This document shows positions 15,725 to 24,649 of a stretch of DNA of 32,594 nucleotides, piece after piece. Both the position numbers and the translations under genes were made by a program. The DNA comes from Spirochaetaceae bacterium (GTDB lineage Bacteria; Spirochaetota; Spirochaetia; Treponematales; Treponemataceae). Each line of letters opens with the position of its first letter. Position 1 is the first letter of the stretch. The stretch spans positions 1 through 32,594 of the forward strand of contig JAGAOP010000031.1 in the NCBI GenBank assembly GCA_017623685.1, given 5' to 3'. Under the pieces are notes generated by a model. The model was not told the origin of the DNA, ran no database searches, and was given only the letters and a program-made list of their open reading frames with translations.

Positions 15725-17570
15725 CTTCGTCCAGATTTACCTTTGCGTAATCAGGTGTTGGAATACCAAGCAACTCTCGTACTTCTGCCATGGATTTTGG
15801 TCCATTTGCACCAGCCCCTGGTATATCAGTTGCTTTAGGCATATTAATTACAGCATACATTTTTACAGGTTTTTCTTTACCTTTAACTGTAACAGAAGGC
15901 ATTTGCTCAACTAATACATGTTCTTTAACAAGTTCGTAAGTATTTTCTGTAATTAAAATATCTGTACCTAAAGGCTTATTTAAGGCTTCTGTTCTAGAAG
16001 CAAAGTTTACAGCATCACCAATAACGGTATATTCCATTCGCTGACTTGAACCAATTTGTCCAGCGATTACAGGGCCTGTATTTATACCGCAACCGATTTT
16101 AATAATTGGTTTTTTGTCACCTCCACGGCCAATGTTAAATTCCCTAAGAGCATCACGCATCATAAGAGCTCCTCGAACGCAATTTAGGGCATCCTGCTCC
16201 ATTGAACCTGATGAAACTGGTGCTCCCCAAATGGCCATTACTGCATCTCCAATAAATTTGTCAACTACACCGTGAGTAATATTTACACATTGAACCATAC
16301 GAGTCATGTAGTCGTTTAGAAATTCAACTACTTCAAATGGTTCTAATTTTTCAGAAATAGCTGTAAAGGAACGGATATCAGAAAAGAAAATTGTGACGTT
16401 TTTTGTTTCTCCACCAAGGGTTAATTCCCCCTTTGCAGCTTTTTCGGCAATTTCCTTGTTGATAAAGCGACCAAAGGTATCCTTTAATCTTTCTCTTTCA
16501 GCAAGCCCTTTTCCCATTGAAACGAATCGTTCTGTAAGTAAACCTATTTCGTCATTACTTTTAGGTTTTAGATTTATGTTGTATTGTCCTTGTTCAATTT
16601 GGTCAGAGGCTTTAGCCAAGGCTTTAACAGGAGTACTAATGGTTTTAGAAAAGAACCAGATAAAAAGTACTGCTAAAAATAAAATTGCAGCAGTAAGATA
16701 AATATTTCTTCGCAAAGTTTTATAAACAGGTTCCATTACATCTTTGTAAGGAATAGTTGTAATTACACCAATATCAGCTATTGAAATTTTGCTGTAAGCT
16801 CCAAAGTAACGAGTTCCATCGGTGTCAGTAAAAATTATCTGTCGGTTGGTGTCGTTGTTTTTCCACATTTCTTGAACAATAGGCATGTTAGAAAAATTTG
16901 CACCAGCTTTAACTAAATCAAAATCATTGTGAATTAGGAGGCTCCCTTCATGATTTACCATAAAGGAACTGTTTACTGAACCTGTCCCGAAAACTTCTGT
17001 TAATGATTCTGAAGAAAATAGAAAAATTGCCGCTTGGTTTCTACCACTTTCTATCCAGGGATACATCATTGCTAAAATTGGAGCTTGAAATAAACCTGCT
17101 GCAGAAACAACAAATATTTCTCCTCGGGTAGCTCTATTTATAAAAGAAGTATTTTGGTGAATAAATTCATCCACTAGGTGAGTTTCTAATTCGTTTGAAA
17201 GAAAAAATCTATTGTTGATTAAAGTTCTATCATTTTTATGGGTATCACCATTATATAATACAATTGCAGCCATATTTTGATTTCTTTCAAAAAAGAAGGA
17301 AGCTGCTTGCCTAGATAAAGCTCCGGAAGTTCCTGCTGCATTTAGCATATCTAGCAACAAAAAACTGTTGGCTCGAATTGTTGTTAATTCATTTTCGGTA
17401 GTGGTTGCGGCTTGTTGGTTGATTGTATGGTTGCTTTCTTCTGCGGAACGTTGAGTTTCTTCACTTGAAAAATATGTTACGATAAACGAAACCGCTCCTA
17501 AAGAAATAATAACCAGTGCTGAAATGATAAGAATAAGTTTTAGACCAATGGTAAATTTTGCTTTAGCCAT
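15696..17570 (-). CDS. membrane-bound class III adenylate cyclase with Cache-like sensor and HAMP
   Basis: A 624-residue protein that makes cAMP. Order: transmembrane helix (about 8-32), extracytoplasmic Cache-like sensor (about 40-285), second helix (about 290-308), HAMP (about 309-360), then the catalytic domain (about 390-575). Metal-binding aspartates are Asp398 (FFSDIRSF) and Asp442 (DKFIGDAVMAIWG). Lys438 and Thr515 (EYTVIGDAVN) are the adenine-selecting pair, and Asn522 and Arg526 are the transition-state residues, so this is an active-looking adenylate rather than guanylate cyclase. The sensor ligand is unknown. AAAGGG precedes the ATG. It is the first gene of the three-gene overlapping operon. 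Its cAMP could act on the CNB-containing YihY protein at 30982-32253, among other targets. Confidence 0.9.
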   Translation of the reverse strand: MAKAKFTIGLKLILIISALVIISLGAVSFIVTYFSSEETQRSAEESNHTINQQAATTTENELTTIRANSFLLLDMLNAAGTSGALSRQAASFFFERNQNMAAIVLYNGDTHKNDRTLINNRFFLSNELETHLVDEFIHQNTSFINRATRGEIFVVSAAGLFQAPILAMMYPWIESGRNQAAIFLFSSESLTEVFGTGSVNSSFMVNHEGSLLIHNDFDLVKAGANFSNMPIVQEMWKNNDTNRQIIFTDTDGTRYFGAYSKISIADIGVITTIPYKDVMEPVYKTLRRNIYLTAAILFLAVLFIWFFSKTISTPVKALAKASDQIEQGQYNINLKPKSNDEIGLLTERFVSMGKGLAERERLKDTFGRFINKEIAEKAAKGELTLGGETKNVTIFFSDIRSFTAISEKLEPFEVVEFLNDYMTRMVQCVNITHGVVDKFIGDAVMAIWGAPVSSGSMEQDALNCVRGALMMRDALREFNIGRGGDKKPIIKIGCGINTGPVIAGQIGSSQRMEYTVIGDAVNFASRTEALNKPLGTDILITENTYELVKEHVLVEQMPSVTVKGKEKPVKMYAVINMPKATDIPGAGANGPKSMAEVRELLGIPTPDYAKVNLDEDEKKYKIQS

Positions 17571-17601
17571 TTATAACCCTTTATTAAAAAATAACATTCT
17601 T

Positions 17602-17630
17602 ATTATAAAGTAATATATATATTTTGTCAT
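17602..17630 (-). promoter_or_regulatory. promoter of the cyclase operon
   Basis: On the minus strand, ATGACA (-35) is followed after 17 bases by a perfect TATAAT (-10). The transcription start would be about 25 bases before the cyclase ATG, leaving room for its AAAGGG ribosome site. Confidence 0.65.
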
Positions 17631-17732
17631 CATATTTTTAATTGGAGATATACATTTGTAAGCAGTAAAATATAATTTCGCGAAAATAAAAAAAGAAAAG
17701 GTTTATTAAAACTAATATAATTTTGTTCCTAC

Positions 17733-17770
17733 AGAAAAAAAATCCCTTGGGGGATGATTCCCAAGGGATT
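17733..17770 (-). terminator. intrinsic terminator of greA
   Basis: AATCCCTTGGG (17741-17751) pairs with CCCAAGGGATT (17760-17770): an 11-bp stem and an 8-base loop. In the leftward direction it is followed by eight T. It begins 16 bases after the greA stop, and is the clearest terminator in the window. Confidence 0.92.
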
Positions 17771-17786
17771 GCATTTGTTTAGTTTA

Positions 17787-20495
17787 TTACAATTTTGCTA
17801 TTGCAATTTTTTGTACAGTCAATTTGTGTTCGATTTCGTTAATAACAAATTCTAATTGTTCACCTTCTTTTGCATTTAATAATTTATTTCCAAAGGGTGA
17901 CATATAAGAAATAATTTTGTTATCAGGGTCAGATTCCCATGGACCTAAAATTGTGTACTGTTCGATTTCGCCAGTTTTTTCGTTCTTTAATGTAACTTCG
18001 GTACCAAAAGAAACTCTTGTGGTTGTAGCAGTTGTAGGATCAAATACTCTAGCTCGATTTAATTCATCTTGTAATTTTGTAGCCTCGGTATTTAGATGAC
18101 CCTGACGTTCTTTTGCTGCCTTATATTCGGCATTTTCACGTAAGTCGCCAAGGGCTCTAGCTTCTGCAATTTCTTTTGAGTTTGCAGGTAATTCCACTGC
18201 GGAAATATATTCAAGCCGCTGTTTCTTTTCTTCCATCTTTTTTGATGTTACCAAAAGACCTAATTGGGTTACAGTTCGTTCTTCTGTACCGTGGAACTTA
18301 AAATCAGGATACTTTTCTAATATTTTATTTCTTATGTTCATCTTAATTGCAGGATCTAATTCCTTAATATCGTCTACTAATGTGTAAAGACGAGTAATAG
18401 TGTCCTTGTCGTTATTAAGAATAAAAGAAAGCAAAGTATCATTTTTGAACAATAGTTGCTGAATTTGATTGTTGATTTTACGATTTTCTGTGGTAGCAAC
18501 ATGGTTTGCAATTTCACGATAAGTTTGATCAAGGATGTGAATCATAGTAATCAACTGCTTTTCGTAAGAAATATCAGCTTCCTTAAACCAATCTTTGTCG
18601 CTACATTCACGGAAGAAGTATACAACAGCTTCTCTACGTGCTTTGTAGTCTTCAAAACTTTCTGCTGCCATTTTTTGAACTTCTTTTACATGATTTTCTT
18701 TAATCAATGTTTCTAGCATATCGTTTTGCAAAACAGTAGGGAATAATTTGATATAAATACTTGCCCAATCTGGAAGCATGGATTTAATACATTCAAGAAA
18801 ATCTTTTCGCAAATATGTATGCTTTGTATCTTTTAAGTTCAAATACATTTCTCTAGGATCTTCGACTTCACCAAATAACTGGGCAAATGTAACTTTGATG
18901 TCAAAGTTCAAGTGAGGGAACTGTGGTTCAATTCGCCTTTTAATTACTAGGTAAGAAGCCATAACATATTCTGTAACAGTACTAAAAGATTTTAGGTAGG
19001 CTGTGAAATAAGAAACCATGTCTGCAAAAAATTCGGAAGTTCCAGCGGTTTTTACTTCTTGTGCAAACTTCATGAGTATATCCATACGAGCAAAGAATTG
19101 CTTTTGAGCCTTGAATTCATTGGAAAGTTTTTCTTCTTGAGAAATTGCTCTATCCCTAACTTTATACATATCAATGTCGTTGGGGTTCACACCAAACATT
19201 GGGTCAGTTTCCAGAATTTTGCGTGCGTTAATGCTCCAACTTGTCCATTCACCTGGTGTTAAAATACTTGGAACAAGTTCTGCCTTAATTTTCTTGAAAT
19301 TACAATTATTATCAAAACTTTTAATAATTGTTTTGAGAGTACCGACTTTATCTTCTTTTACTTGTTTTGCAAGTTCTGCCTTTGGAGTGGTGGCTTTTTT
19401 TACCCAGATATGTTCTTTGTCTAATGGTTGCAAAGCATTGATTGCCATTTGCAAGGTCATTTTATGTATTCCATTTTTCTTTCCAAAATTAATTGACAAC
19501 TGGTCGCCGTCAACCTTAGAAATTTTACCTACTCCCCAAGCACGATGGAATACGAAATTGTTTGTATCGAAAGCAATGTGTTTTTCAAAATTAGAGATAG
19601 CTTCAAAAACATTACGCCAACTTCCAGTTAAATCAGAAATACGAATATATTCTTCTAGTTGGCTATGTTCAGCGTATTTTCCTCTAAAACATTCTACGAT
19701 TTCTCGTCTTGCCCATTGGTCTTTGTCATCGATTGAAAGTAAAAGTTTTAATATATCGATGGCAATGTCCCAAATTTGGTTATCCTTGTAGTAGGTGTAC
19801 AATTCTTGCATCAGAATTGCACTTTTTGTTTCGCTTATTGTTTTTGCAATTTTTCGTTGAACCAAATAGAAAAAGTCAATTTCTTCTGGAATAAGTGCAA
19901 CAAGTTTTGTCCATACTTCTTTTATTAGGTTCATATTGTTTACACCACCATTAATGTAGCGTAAAATTGCTTTTTTGTAGTAATCAACAGCTGTTTCTAA
20001 ATCTCCAGCTTTTTCGCTTCTTTCAGCAAGTATTTTTGCAATATTAGCTTCTTGTGAATCGATACGAACTATGTTTTCGTATATTTCCCAAACCTTTTCG
20101 TTTCCTTCTTCTCTGTAACAGTCAGCTAGAATGTGTAATGCAAATTTATTATTGTTATCTTTTTCGAGAATTGTTTCGCAAAGGTATGTTACTACGTTTG
20201 ATTTGTGGTTGTCTTGGAAAATTTCGATTAAGCTAGTTAAGGCTGAATTATCTAGCGCTCCCTTTTCTAGTGCCAACATTCCTGAAATATAAAGGGCGAT
20301 GATACTAGTTTTTGTGTGAGATAAATGTTCGTCACAAACTTCCTTTAGTTCGTTGGTACAGTTTTCGTCGTGGGCCTTTTCGATAATGGCGGCTAGCTCA
20401 ATAAAATTGTTCTTTGAGTAATTGTTGATGGTGGCTCTAGTCCACTTTTCTTCGTTTAACATTCCTTGAACAGATTTTACAAGTTCTTCAGACAT
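17787..20495 (-). CDS. greA: transcription elongation factor GreA, long spirochaetal form
   Basis: A 902-residue protein whose last 160 or so residues are a complete GreA: a coiled coil with the acidic tip in LGDLRENAEYK (Asp784, Glu787), followed by the FKBP-like C-terminal domain (SFGTEVTLKNEKTGE, then YMSPFGNKLL). GreA rescues backtracked RNA polymerase by stimulating transcript cleavage. The first 740 residues are mostly helical and TPR-like at the start (about 60-290), with a small beta segment, VFHRAWGVGKISKVDG (315-330), that resembles the RNA-polymerase-binding Tudor-like fold of CarD/UvrD-type proteins; that resemblance is tentative. Borrelia and Treponema GreA are known to be about 900 residues, so this is not a local fusion. 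AGGAG precedes the ATG. Confidence 0.93.
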   Translation of the reverse strand: MSEELVKSVQGMLNEEKWTRATINNYSKNNFIELAAIIEKAHDENCTNELKEVCDEHLSHTKTSIIALYISGMLALEKGALDNSALTSLIEIFQDNHKSNVVTYLCETILEKDNNNKFALHILADCYREEGNEKVWEIYENIVRIDSQEANIAKILAERSEKAGDLETAVDYYKKAILRYINGGVNNMNLIKEVWTKLVALIPEEIDFFYLVQRKIAKTISETKSAILMQELYTYYKDNQIWDIAIDILKLLLSIDDKDQWARREIVECFRGKYAEHSQLEEYIRISDLTGSWRNVFEAISNFEKHIAFDTNNFVFHRAWGVGKISKVDGDQLSINFGKKNGIHKMTLQMAINALQPLDKEHIWVKKATTPKAELAKQVKEDKVGTLKTIIKSFDNNCNFKKIKAELVPSILTPGEWTSWSINARKILETDPMFGVNPNDIDMYKVRDRAISQEEKLSNEFKAQKQFFARMDILMKFAQEVKTAGTSEFFADMVSYFTAYLKSFSTVTEYVMASYLVIKRRIEPQFPHLNFDIKVTFAQLFGEVEDPREMYLNLKDTKHTYLRKDFLECIKSMLPDWASIYIKLFPTVLQNDMLETLIKENHVKEVQKMAAESFEDYKARREAVVYFFRECSDKDWFKEADISYEKQLITMIHILDQTYREIANHVATTENRKINNQIQQLLFKNDTLLSFILNNDKDTITRLYTLVDDIKELDPAIKMNIRNKILEKYPDFKFHGTEERTVTQLGLLVTSKKMEEKKQRLEYISAVELPANSKEIAEARALGDLRENAEYKAAKERQGHLNTEATKLQDELNRARVFDPTTATTTRVSFGTEVTLKNEKTGEIEQYTILGPWESDPDNKIISYMSPFGNKLLNAKEGEQLEFVINEIEHKLTVQKIAIAKL

Positions 20496-20537
20496 ATATT
20501 CTCCTATGCTCGGCGAAAGCCGTATTTATTGTTTGTG

Positions 20538-21491
20538 CTACATCGTGTACTTGTTGTATACATCGTTGTCTAGCAGTTGTATTTTAAGTAGCGTTTCATT
20601 AATTTTTGAACGCTCATTGTTTTCTGTAACATAATGGTCTATCAGCCAAAAGTAATGGTTGATAAGTCGCGGTACAAGAATTTCTGGCTGTGCAGCCGGA
20701 TCTTTCATTTCGTTTTCAAGAGTGTAAATGGATTGCTTTAACCGTCCTACTTCTTGAGGCCTAAGTTGTCGCTTTACGTTCAATACACCGTATAGAACTC
20801 CGTAAACAGGTATCCACTCTAGCATTGCTGCTTCTGAAAAGCCCTTTTGTTTGACTAAATCAATTAGTCGAACAATCAGTTCCGATTCAAGAAACATTAA
20901 CTCGATTTTTGATGCACCAGCAAAAAACGCTTCTCTAAAAAGAACCTTAGCGTTATTGTCATGACCACAAAGGGCATAGCAGTCTGCCATTTCGGCTAAT
21001 ACAGCTGCAGAATCAGATGTTCTTGACACTGCTTCAAACAAGGAATTTGCTTCTCCTAGATGAGCCAAAGCTGTTTCATAATTCCCTAGTTCTTTGTAGC
21101 ACAAACCTGCCTTCCGATAAGCTTCTGCTTTTTGCAAAGTATGGTGATCTTGCAAAAGACAACAATAGTTGCCCAAAGCCAGGGTGAAAACACCTTTACG
21201 AACTTCGTATAAAACTCTTTCGTGTACGTTGTCATCGTTGGCGATAATATCTTGAATAAAATGCTTCCAATGGGAAATAAGTTTTTCCCCACGTTCAAAG
21301 GGCTGGGAAAGCGTTTCCATTCGTGAAATTAAATCAATCCAATAATTTACACAACGTATGGCAAACATAATCTCGCTGTTTTCAAGGTCTTCTGCTAATG
21401 CATCTTCCAATAAAGGTTTTGCACCAGCAGGGTCACCATTCCCTAAGAATTCGTATGCTTGAACCAGTATCTGATCTGTTTGAGTGCCCAT
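20538..21491 (-). CDS. TPR-repeat protein upstream of greA
   Basis: A 317-residue, all-helical cytosolic protein. Tetratricopeptide-like repeats are visible in the centre (AEAYRKAGLCYKELGNYETA, then AAVLAEMADCYALCGHDNNA), and the N-terminal part begins with a similar helix pair (ILVQAYEFLGNGDPAGAKPL). There is no signal peptide, membrane segment or enzyme motif. It likely mediates protein-protein contacts. It is transcribed from its own promoter at 21505-21532 and runs 42 bases before greA, so the two are co-transcribed; a link to RNA polymerase or GreA is suggested only by this. The ATG is preceded by TTAGG. A role beyond scaffolding cannot be inferred. Confidence 0.78.
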   Translation of the reverse strand: MGTQTDQILVQAYEFLGNGDPAGAKPLLEDALAEDLENSEIMFAIRCVNYWIDLISRMETLSQPFERGEKLISHWKHFIQDIIANDDNVHERVLYEVRKGVFTLALGNYCCLLQDHHTLQKAEAYRKAGLCYKELGNYETALAHLGEANSLFEAVSRTSDSAAVLAEMADCYALCGHDNNAKVLFREAFFAGASKIELMFLESELIVRLIDLVKQKGFSEAAMLEWIPVYGVLYGVLNVKRQLRPQEVGRLKQSIYTLENEMKDPAAQPEILVPRLINHYFWLIDHYVTENNERSKINETLLKIQLLDNDVYNKYTM

Positions 21492-21504
21492 AACCTAATA
21501 TTTT

Positions 21505-21532
21505 ATTATACAAAAATTTGAGCTTTAGTCAA
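21505..21532 (-). promoter_or_regulatory. promoter of the TPR-greA operon
   Basis: On the minus strand TTGACT (-35), 16 bases, then TATAAT (-10). The -10 ends 13 bases before the ATG at 21491, so the leader is only about 6-7 bases and would just include part of the weak TTAGG ribosome site. Confidence 0.65.
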
Positions 21533-21701
21533 TTATTGTGATGAAATTTAATAAAAAGGGGGATAAGTTTATATTATTTTTAGTATTTTTAGTCAAGATG
21601 TTTATGCAAAAAAACACAAAAATCTCTAAAAAAGAAATTTAGAAAATATTAAATTGTTTCTTTTCCCCTGTTTTTACTTTAAAATTTTACTTTAGGAAGC
21701 G

Positions 21702-21721
21702 AAAAAAGATGAAAAATCTTT
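21702..21721 (-). terminator. weak candidate terminator after copZ
   Basis: On the minus strand AAAGAT, a 5-base loop and ATCTTT form a 6-bp stem ending in a run of six T. It lies 10 bases after the copZ stop. The stem is short and AT-rich, so termination efficiency is doubtful. Confidence 0.35.
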
Positions 21722-21730
21722 ATAGGTGTG

Positions 21731-21925
21731 TTAGCGAATTTTTGCCTCAAAGCCTAAGTCTTCTAAAGTATTTATTGCTGTTGAAGCACATTTTTCGCAA
21801 CCGTCAATTGTAACGGTTTTTTCTTCTAGTGAAACTTTGTATTGAAGATTTTCTTTGCTTAAAGCTTCACTAATTCTTTCTACGCATTTGGTACAATGCA
21901 TTTCTGGAACATCTAAAATAATCAT
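21731..21925 (-). CDS. copZ: CopZ-like heavy-metal-associated (HMA) copper chaperone
   Basis: A 64-residue ferredoxin-like HMA protein. The metal site is MHCTKC, with Cys11 and Cys14. A second Cys pair (CEKC, Cys43 and Cys46) is unusual for a single HMA domain and might form a second site or a disulfide. It should bind Cu(I) in the cytosol and hand it to CopA or CsoR. It is the last gene of the copA-csoR-copZ unit, with AGGAG before its ATG and 52 bases between the csoR stop and its start. Mercury or another soft metal cannot be excluded, but the neighbours favour copper. Confidence 0.87.
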   Translation of the reverse strand: MIILDVPEMHCTKCVERISEALSKENLQYKVSLEEKTVTIDGCEKCASTAINTLEDLGFEAKIR

Positions 21926-21977
21926 ATTTATCTCCTATAAATTAAAATTTACATATAAAAAATGCTTAAAACTGAAT

Positions 21978-22298
21978 TTACATAAATTTACGTAAAATAC
22001 TTAATAATTCATCAATGCTTTCTTCGTTGTTGTTACGAATATCTTTTACTACACAAGTTTTTATGTGGCTACTTAATAATTCTGTACAGAACCCTTTTAA
22101 AGCAGCTTGAACAGATGCTACCTGGGTTAATATATCTACACAATAAATGTTATTTTCTACCATGCCTGTAATACCTCGTAGTTGTCCTTGAATCCTATTT
22201 AATCTATTGATTAAAGATTTGTATTCTTGTGGATCACGAAGTTTTTTTTTACAAGTTGAACATTCTTTTGTGCAGTTTAATTCATCTAAGTTTTCCAT
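21978..22298 (-). CDS. csoR: CsoR-family copper-sensing repressor
   Basis: A 106-residue all-helical DUF156 protein. The copper ligands of true CsoR are present with the right spacing: Cys53, His78 and Cys82 (YCVDILTQV, then HIKTC). The helix LINRLNRIQGQLRGI is the DNA-binding signature. In CsoR, Cu(I) binding releases the repressor from DNA; here the target is presumably the copA promoter at 24589-24637. The N-terminal tail has three further cysteines (CTKECSTC, residues 9-16), which may add a metal site. AGGA precedes the ATG. It lies 27 bases after copA in the same direction, giving an autoregulated operon. Confidence 0.92.
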   Translation of the reverse strand: MENLDELNCTKECSTCKKKLRDPQEYKSLINRLNRIQGQLRGITGMVENNIYCVDILTQVASVQAALKGFCTELLSSHIKTCVVKDIRNNNEESIDELLSILRKFM

Positions 22299-22325
22299 AG
22301 TTTTATCCTGTTTGTTTACAATGAA

Positions 22326-24587
22326 TTATATTTTTTTGGTTTTTAGTCTAAGTGCATTTGTAACAACACATAGGGAACTTAGTGACATTGCTAATCCCCC
22401 AATCATTGGAGTTAAAAGCAACCCTGTAAAGGGATATAGCAAACCTGCAGCTAAAGGAATTCCAATGGAATTATAAAGAAAAGCCCAAAATAGATTTTGC
22501 TTTATGGTCTTTATAGTCAATTTGCTTAGTTTAATAGCTTTTGCTCCATCTCTAACGTCGTTTTTCATTAGAATAATGTTACCAGCTTCAACTGCAATAT
22601 CGCTTCCACCCCCTATGGCTGTTCCTGTATCAGCTTGAACAAGGGCGGGAGCATCATTTATTCCGTCTCCTATCATCATAACCTTTGCCCCTTTTTTTTG
22701 CAAGTTTGCAATTACTTGAGCTTTTTGCTCAGGTAACACTTCTGAAATTACTTGGTCAAAGGGAATTTTTGAACCAATATAATTTGCTACACGATTGTTG
22801 TCTCCGGTTAACAGAATAACTTCAATTCCCATTTTTTTGAACATATCAACTGCTTCTATGCTAGTAGGTCTAAGGGTATCTGCCACAGCAATTATTCCTA
22901 AAAAATTTCCATTTTGTTCAGAAAGGTAAATTACAGTTTGACCTTGGTTTTCCAATTCCTGAATTTTGTTTTCTATTTCTGTGGGGATTATTGCTTTTTC
23001 TGAAAGAAGACGATTTCCTACAAAAATTGATATTTCTTTGCCATTATCAGAAATTGTTGCAGAAATTCCTTTCCCAGGAATGTTATCAAAAGAAATAATT
23101 TTTATTTCATTTAAATCTTCTTCTTTTAGTGAGGTTTTTCCCAAGGTTGTAATTGCTTTTGAAATAGGATGCTCAGAAACGGATTCTGCTATTGTGGCAT
23201 AAGCAAGAATTTTTGTTGAATCAATTTTTTCTGTAACTTTAATTGTTGTGACCGTTGGTTTCCCTTCTGTGATTGTTCCTGTTTTATCTAAAACCACAGT
23301 AGTTGTTTTTCCTGCTGTTTCTAAAGCTTGTCCGTTTCTAATTAAAATGCCATTTGCAGCTCCTAATCCGGTTCCTACCATAATAGCAGTTGGAGTTGCA
23401 AGTCCTAAAGCGCAGGGACAAGCAATTACTAAAACAGAAGTAAAAATCCTTAGGATAAAAGCTGGTTCTTGACCTAAAAACGCCCAAACAATACTTGCTA
23501 TGGTTGCAATAGTCATAACAACAGGCACAAATATTCCAGAAACCTTGTCGGCTAACTTTGCTATTGGAGCTTTTTTAACCTGTGCTTCTTCCATAAATTT
23601 TATAATTTTTGCTAAAACACTATCTTGACCACAGTGAGTTACTTTTATGTAAATAGCTCCATTTAAATTCATACTGCCACCAGTAACACTATTTCCCACT
23701 GCTTTTTCTACAGGCATACTTTCTCCTGTGAGCATTGATTCGTCTGTTGCAGAATTTCCTTCTGTTACGATTCCGTCAGCAGGGATACGAGTTCCTGGCT
23801 TAATTAATAAAATATCTTCTGGTTTTAATGTGGTAACAGGAACTTCTTGAAGACTGTTGTTTGTAACAAGGATAGCTGTTTCTGGTGTAAGATTCATTAA
23901 AGCTGAAATAGCTCCTTTTGTTTTTTTTGTACTTTTGGCTTCTAGATATTTTCCGGTCATTACGAAGGTTAAAACCATGACGCTTGATTCATAATAAAGA
24001 TTGTGAACTTGATGGGGATTATCTGAAAGCATAAAAGTAACCACTAAACTATAAAAAAAAGAACAGCCACTTCCTATAGCAACTAGAGAATTCATATTAG
24101 GGTTTTTATGGAATAGTGCAGAAAAACCATTAGTAAAAATCTTTCTCCCAATAAATAACACAGGAATGCATAAAAGTATTTGGATAAGTGCAAAATTTTC
24201 GGGGTAAGTATTCATATTTAAAAAAGCAGGTAATGGAAAGGAAAACATTGAACCCATTGAAACATACATTAATAGTATTGTAAAAATCCAAGCCTTAACT
24301 AATTGAAGGGATTCTCGATTTTCTTTTAGTTCTTTCTCTGCTAAATTATTTTTATTATTTTTTTCCTGTGGAATATAAACTTTGCATCCAAATCCTGCTT
24401 TTTGTACTTTTGAAATGATTATTTCTTGGTTTGCAAGTTCTGAATCGTAGCGTATTGACATTTTCCCTGTAGTTAGGTTTACCTCACTTTGTTGAACTCC
24501 AGGGATTTTTTTTGTTACTCGTTCTACTGCACTGCTACAAGCAGCACAAGACATACCTTCGATTTCATATATTTCTTCCTTTGTCAT
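22326..24587 (-). CDS. copA: Cu(I)-exporting P1B-type ATPase
   Basis: A 753-residue inner-membrane pump that expels Cu(I) using ATP. One N-terminal HMA domain (GMSCAACSS, CxxC at 14-17), then eight predicted membrane helices. Catalytic landmarks: TGES (287-290) in the actuator, CPC (390-392) in the transport helix, DKTGT with phosphorylated Asp434, SEHP (471-474), TGDN (594-597) and GDGINDAP (640-647). YN (705-706) and MxxSS (734-738) in the last helices mark the Cu(I) subclass P1B-1. Everything is intact. It is the first gene of the operon with csoR and copZ; AGGGG forms the ribosome site and overlaps the candidate operator. Confidence 0.96.
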   Translation of the reverse strand: MTKEEIYEIEGMSCAACSSAVERVTKKIPGVQQSEVNLTTGKMSIRYDSELANQEIIISKVQKAGFGCKVYIPQEKNNKNNLAEKELKENRESLQLVKAWIFTILLMYVSMGSMFSFPLPAFLNMNTYPENFALIQILLCIPVLFIGRKIFTNGFSALFHKNPNMNSLVAIGSGCSFFYSLVVTFMLSDNPHQVHNLYYESSVMVLTFVMTGKYLEAKSTKKTKGAISALMNLTPETAILVTNNSLQEVPVTTLKPEDILLIKPGTRIPADGIVTEGNSATDESMLTGESMPVEKAVGNSVTGGSMNLNGAIYIKVTHCGQDSVLAKIIKFMEEAQVKKAPIAKLADKVSGIFVPVVMTIATIASIVWAFLGQEPAFILRIFTSVLVIACPCALGLATPTAIMVGTGLGAANGILIRNGQALETAGKTTTVVLDKTGTITEGKPTVTTIKVTEKIDSTKILAYATIAESVSEHPISKAITTLGKTSLKEEDLNEIKIISFDNIPGKGISATISDNGKEISIFVGNRLLSEKAIIPTEIENKIQELENQGQTVIYLSEQNGNFLGIIAVADTLRPTSIEAVDMFKKMGIEVILLTGDNNRVANYIGSKIPFDQVISEVLPEQKAQVIANLQKKGAKVMMIGDGINDAPALVQADTGTAIGGGSDIAVEAGNIILMKNDVRDGAKAIKLSKLTIKTIKQNLFWAFLYNSIGIPLAAGLLYPFTGLLLTPMIGGLAMSLSSLCVVTNALRLKTKKI

Positions 24588-24588
24588 T

Positions 24589-24637
24589 ATATACCCCTGT
24601 ACCCTATATAATATATCATGTAGGAGTATAAAATCAA
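24589..24637 (-). promoter_or_regulatory. copA promoter and candidate CsoR operator
   Basis: On the minus strand TTGATT (24637-24632), 16 bases, and TATATT (24615-24610) form a promoter. Just after the expected start comes a 21-base element (24609-24589) with ATATA/TATAT arms flanking a G-rich centre (GGGTACAGGGG). AT-rich arms around a G-tract are typical of CsoR/RcnR operators. It also contains the ribosome site of copA, so bound repressor would block initiation or clearance. Confidence 0.45.
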
Positions 24638-24649
24638 GATGTAATAAAA

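Noticed and set aside
19174..19791. 205-residue plus-strand frame within greA
   Set aside because: Antisense to the conserved greA frame, with no ribosome site and no family motif.
20511..20522. CGGC-GAAA-GCCG tetraloop hairpin between the TPR gene and greA
   Set aside because: Only a 4-bp stem, with no T-run in either direction; too small to call a terminator or regulatory element.
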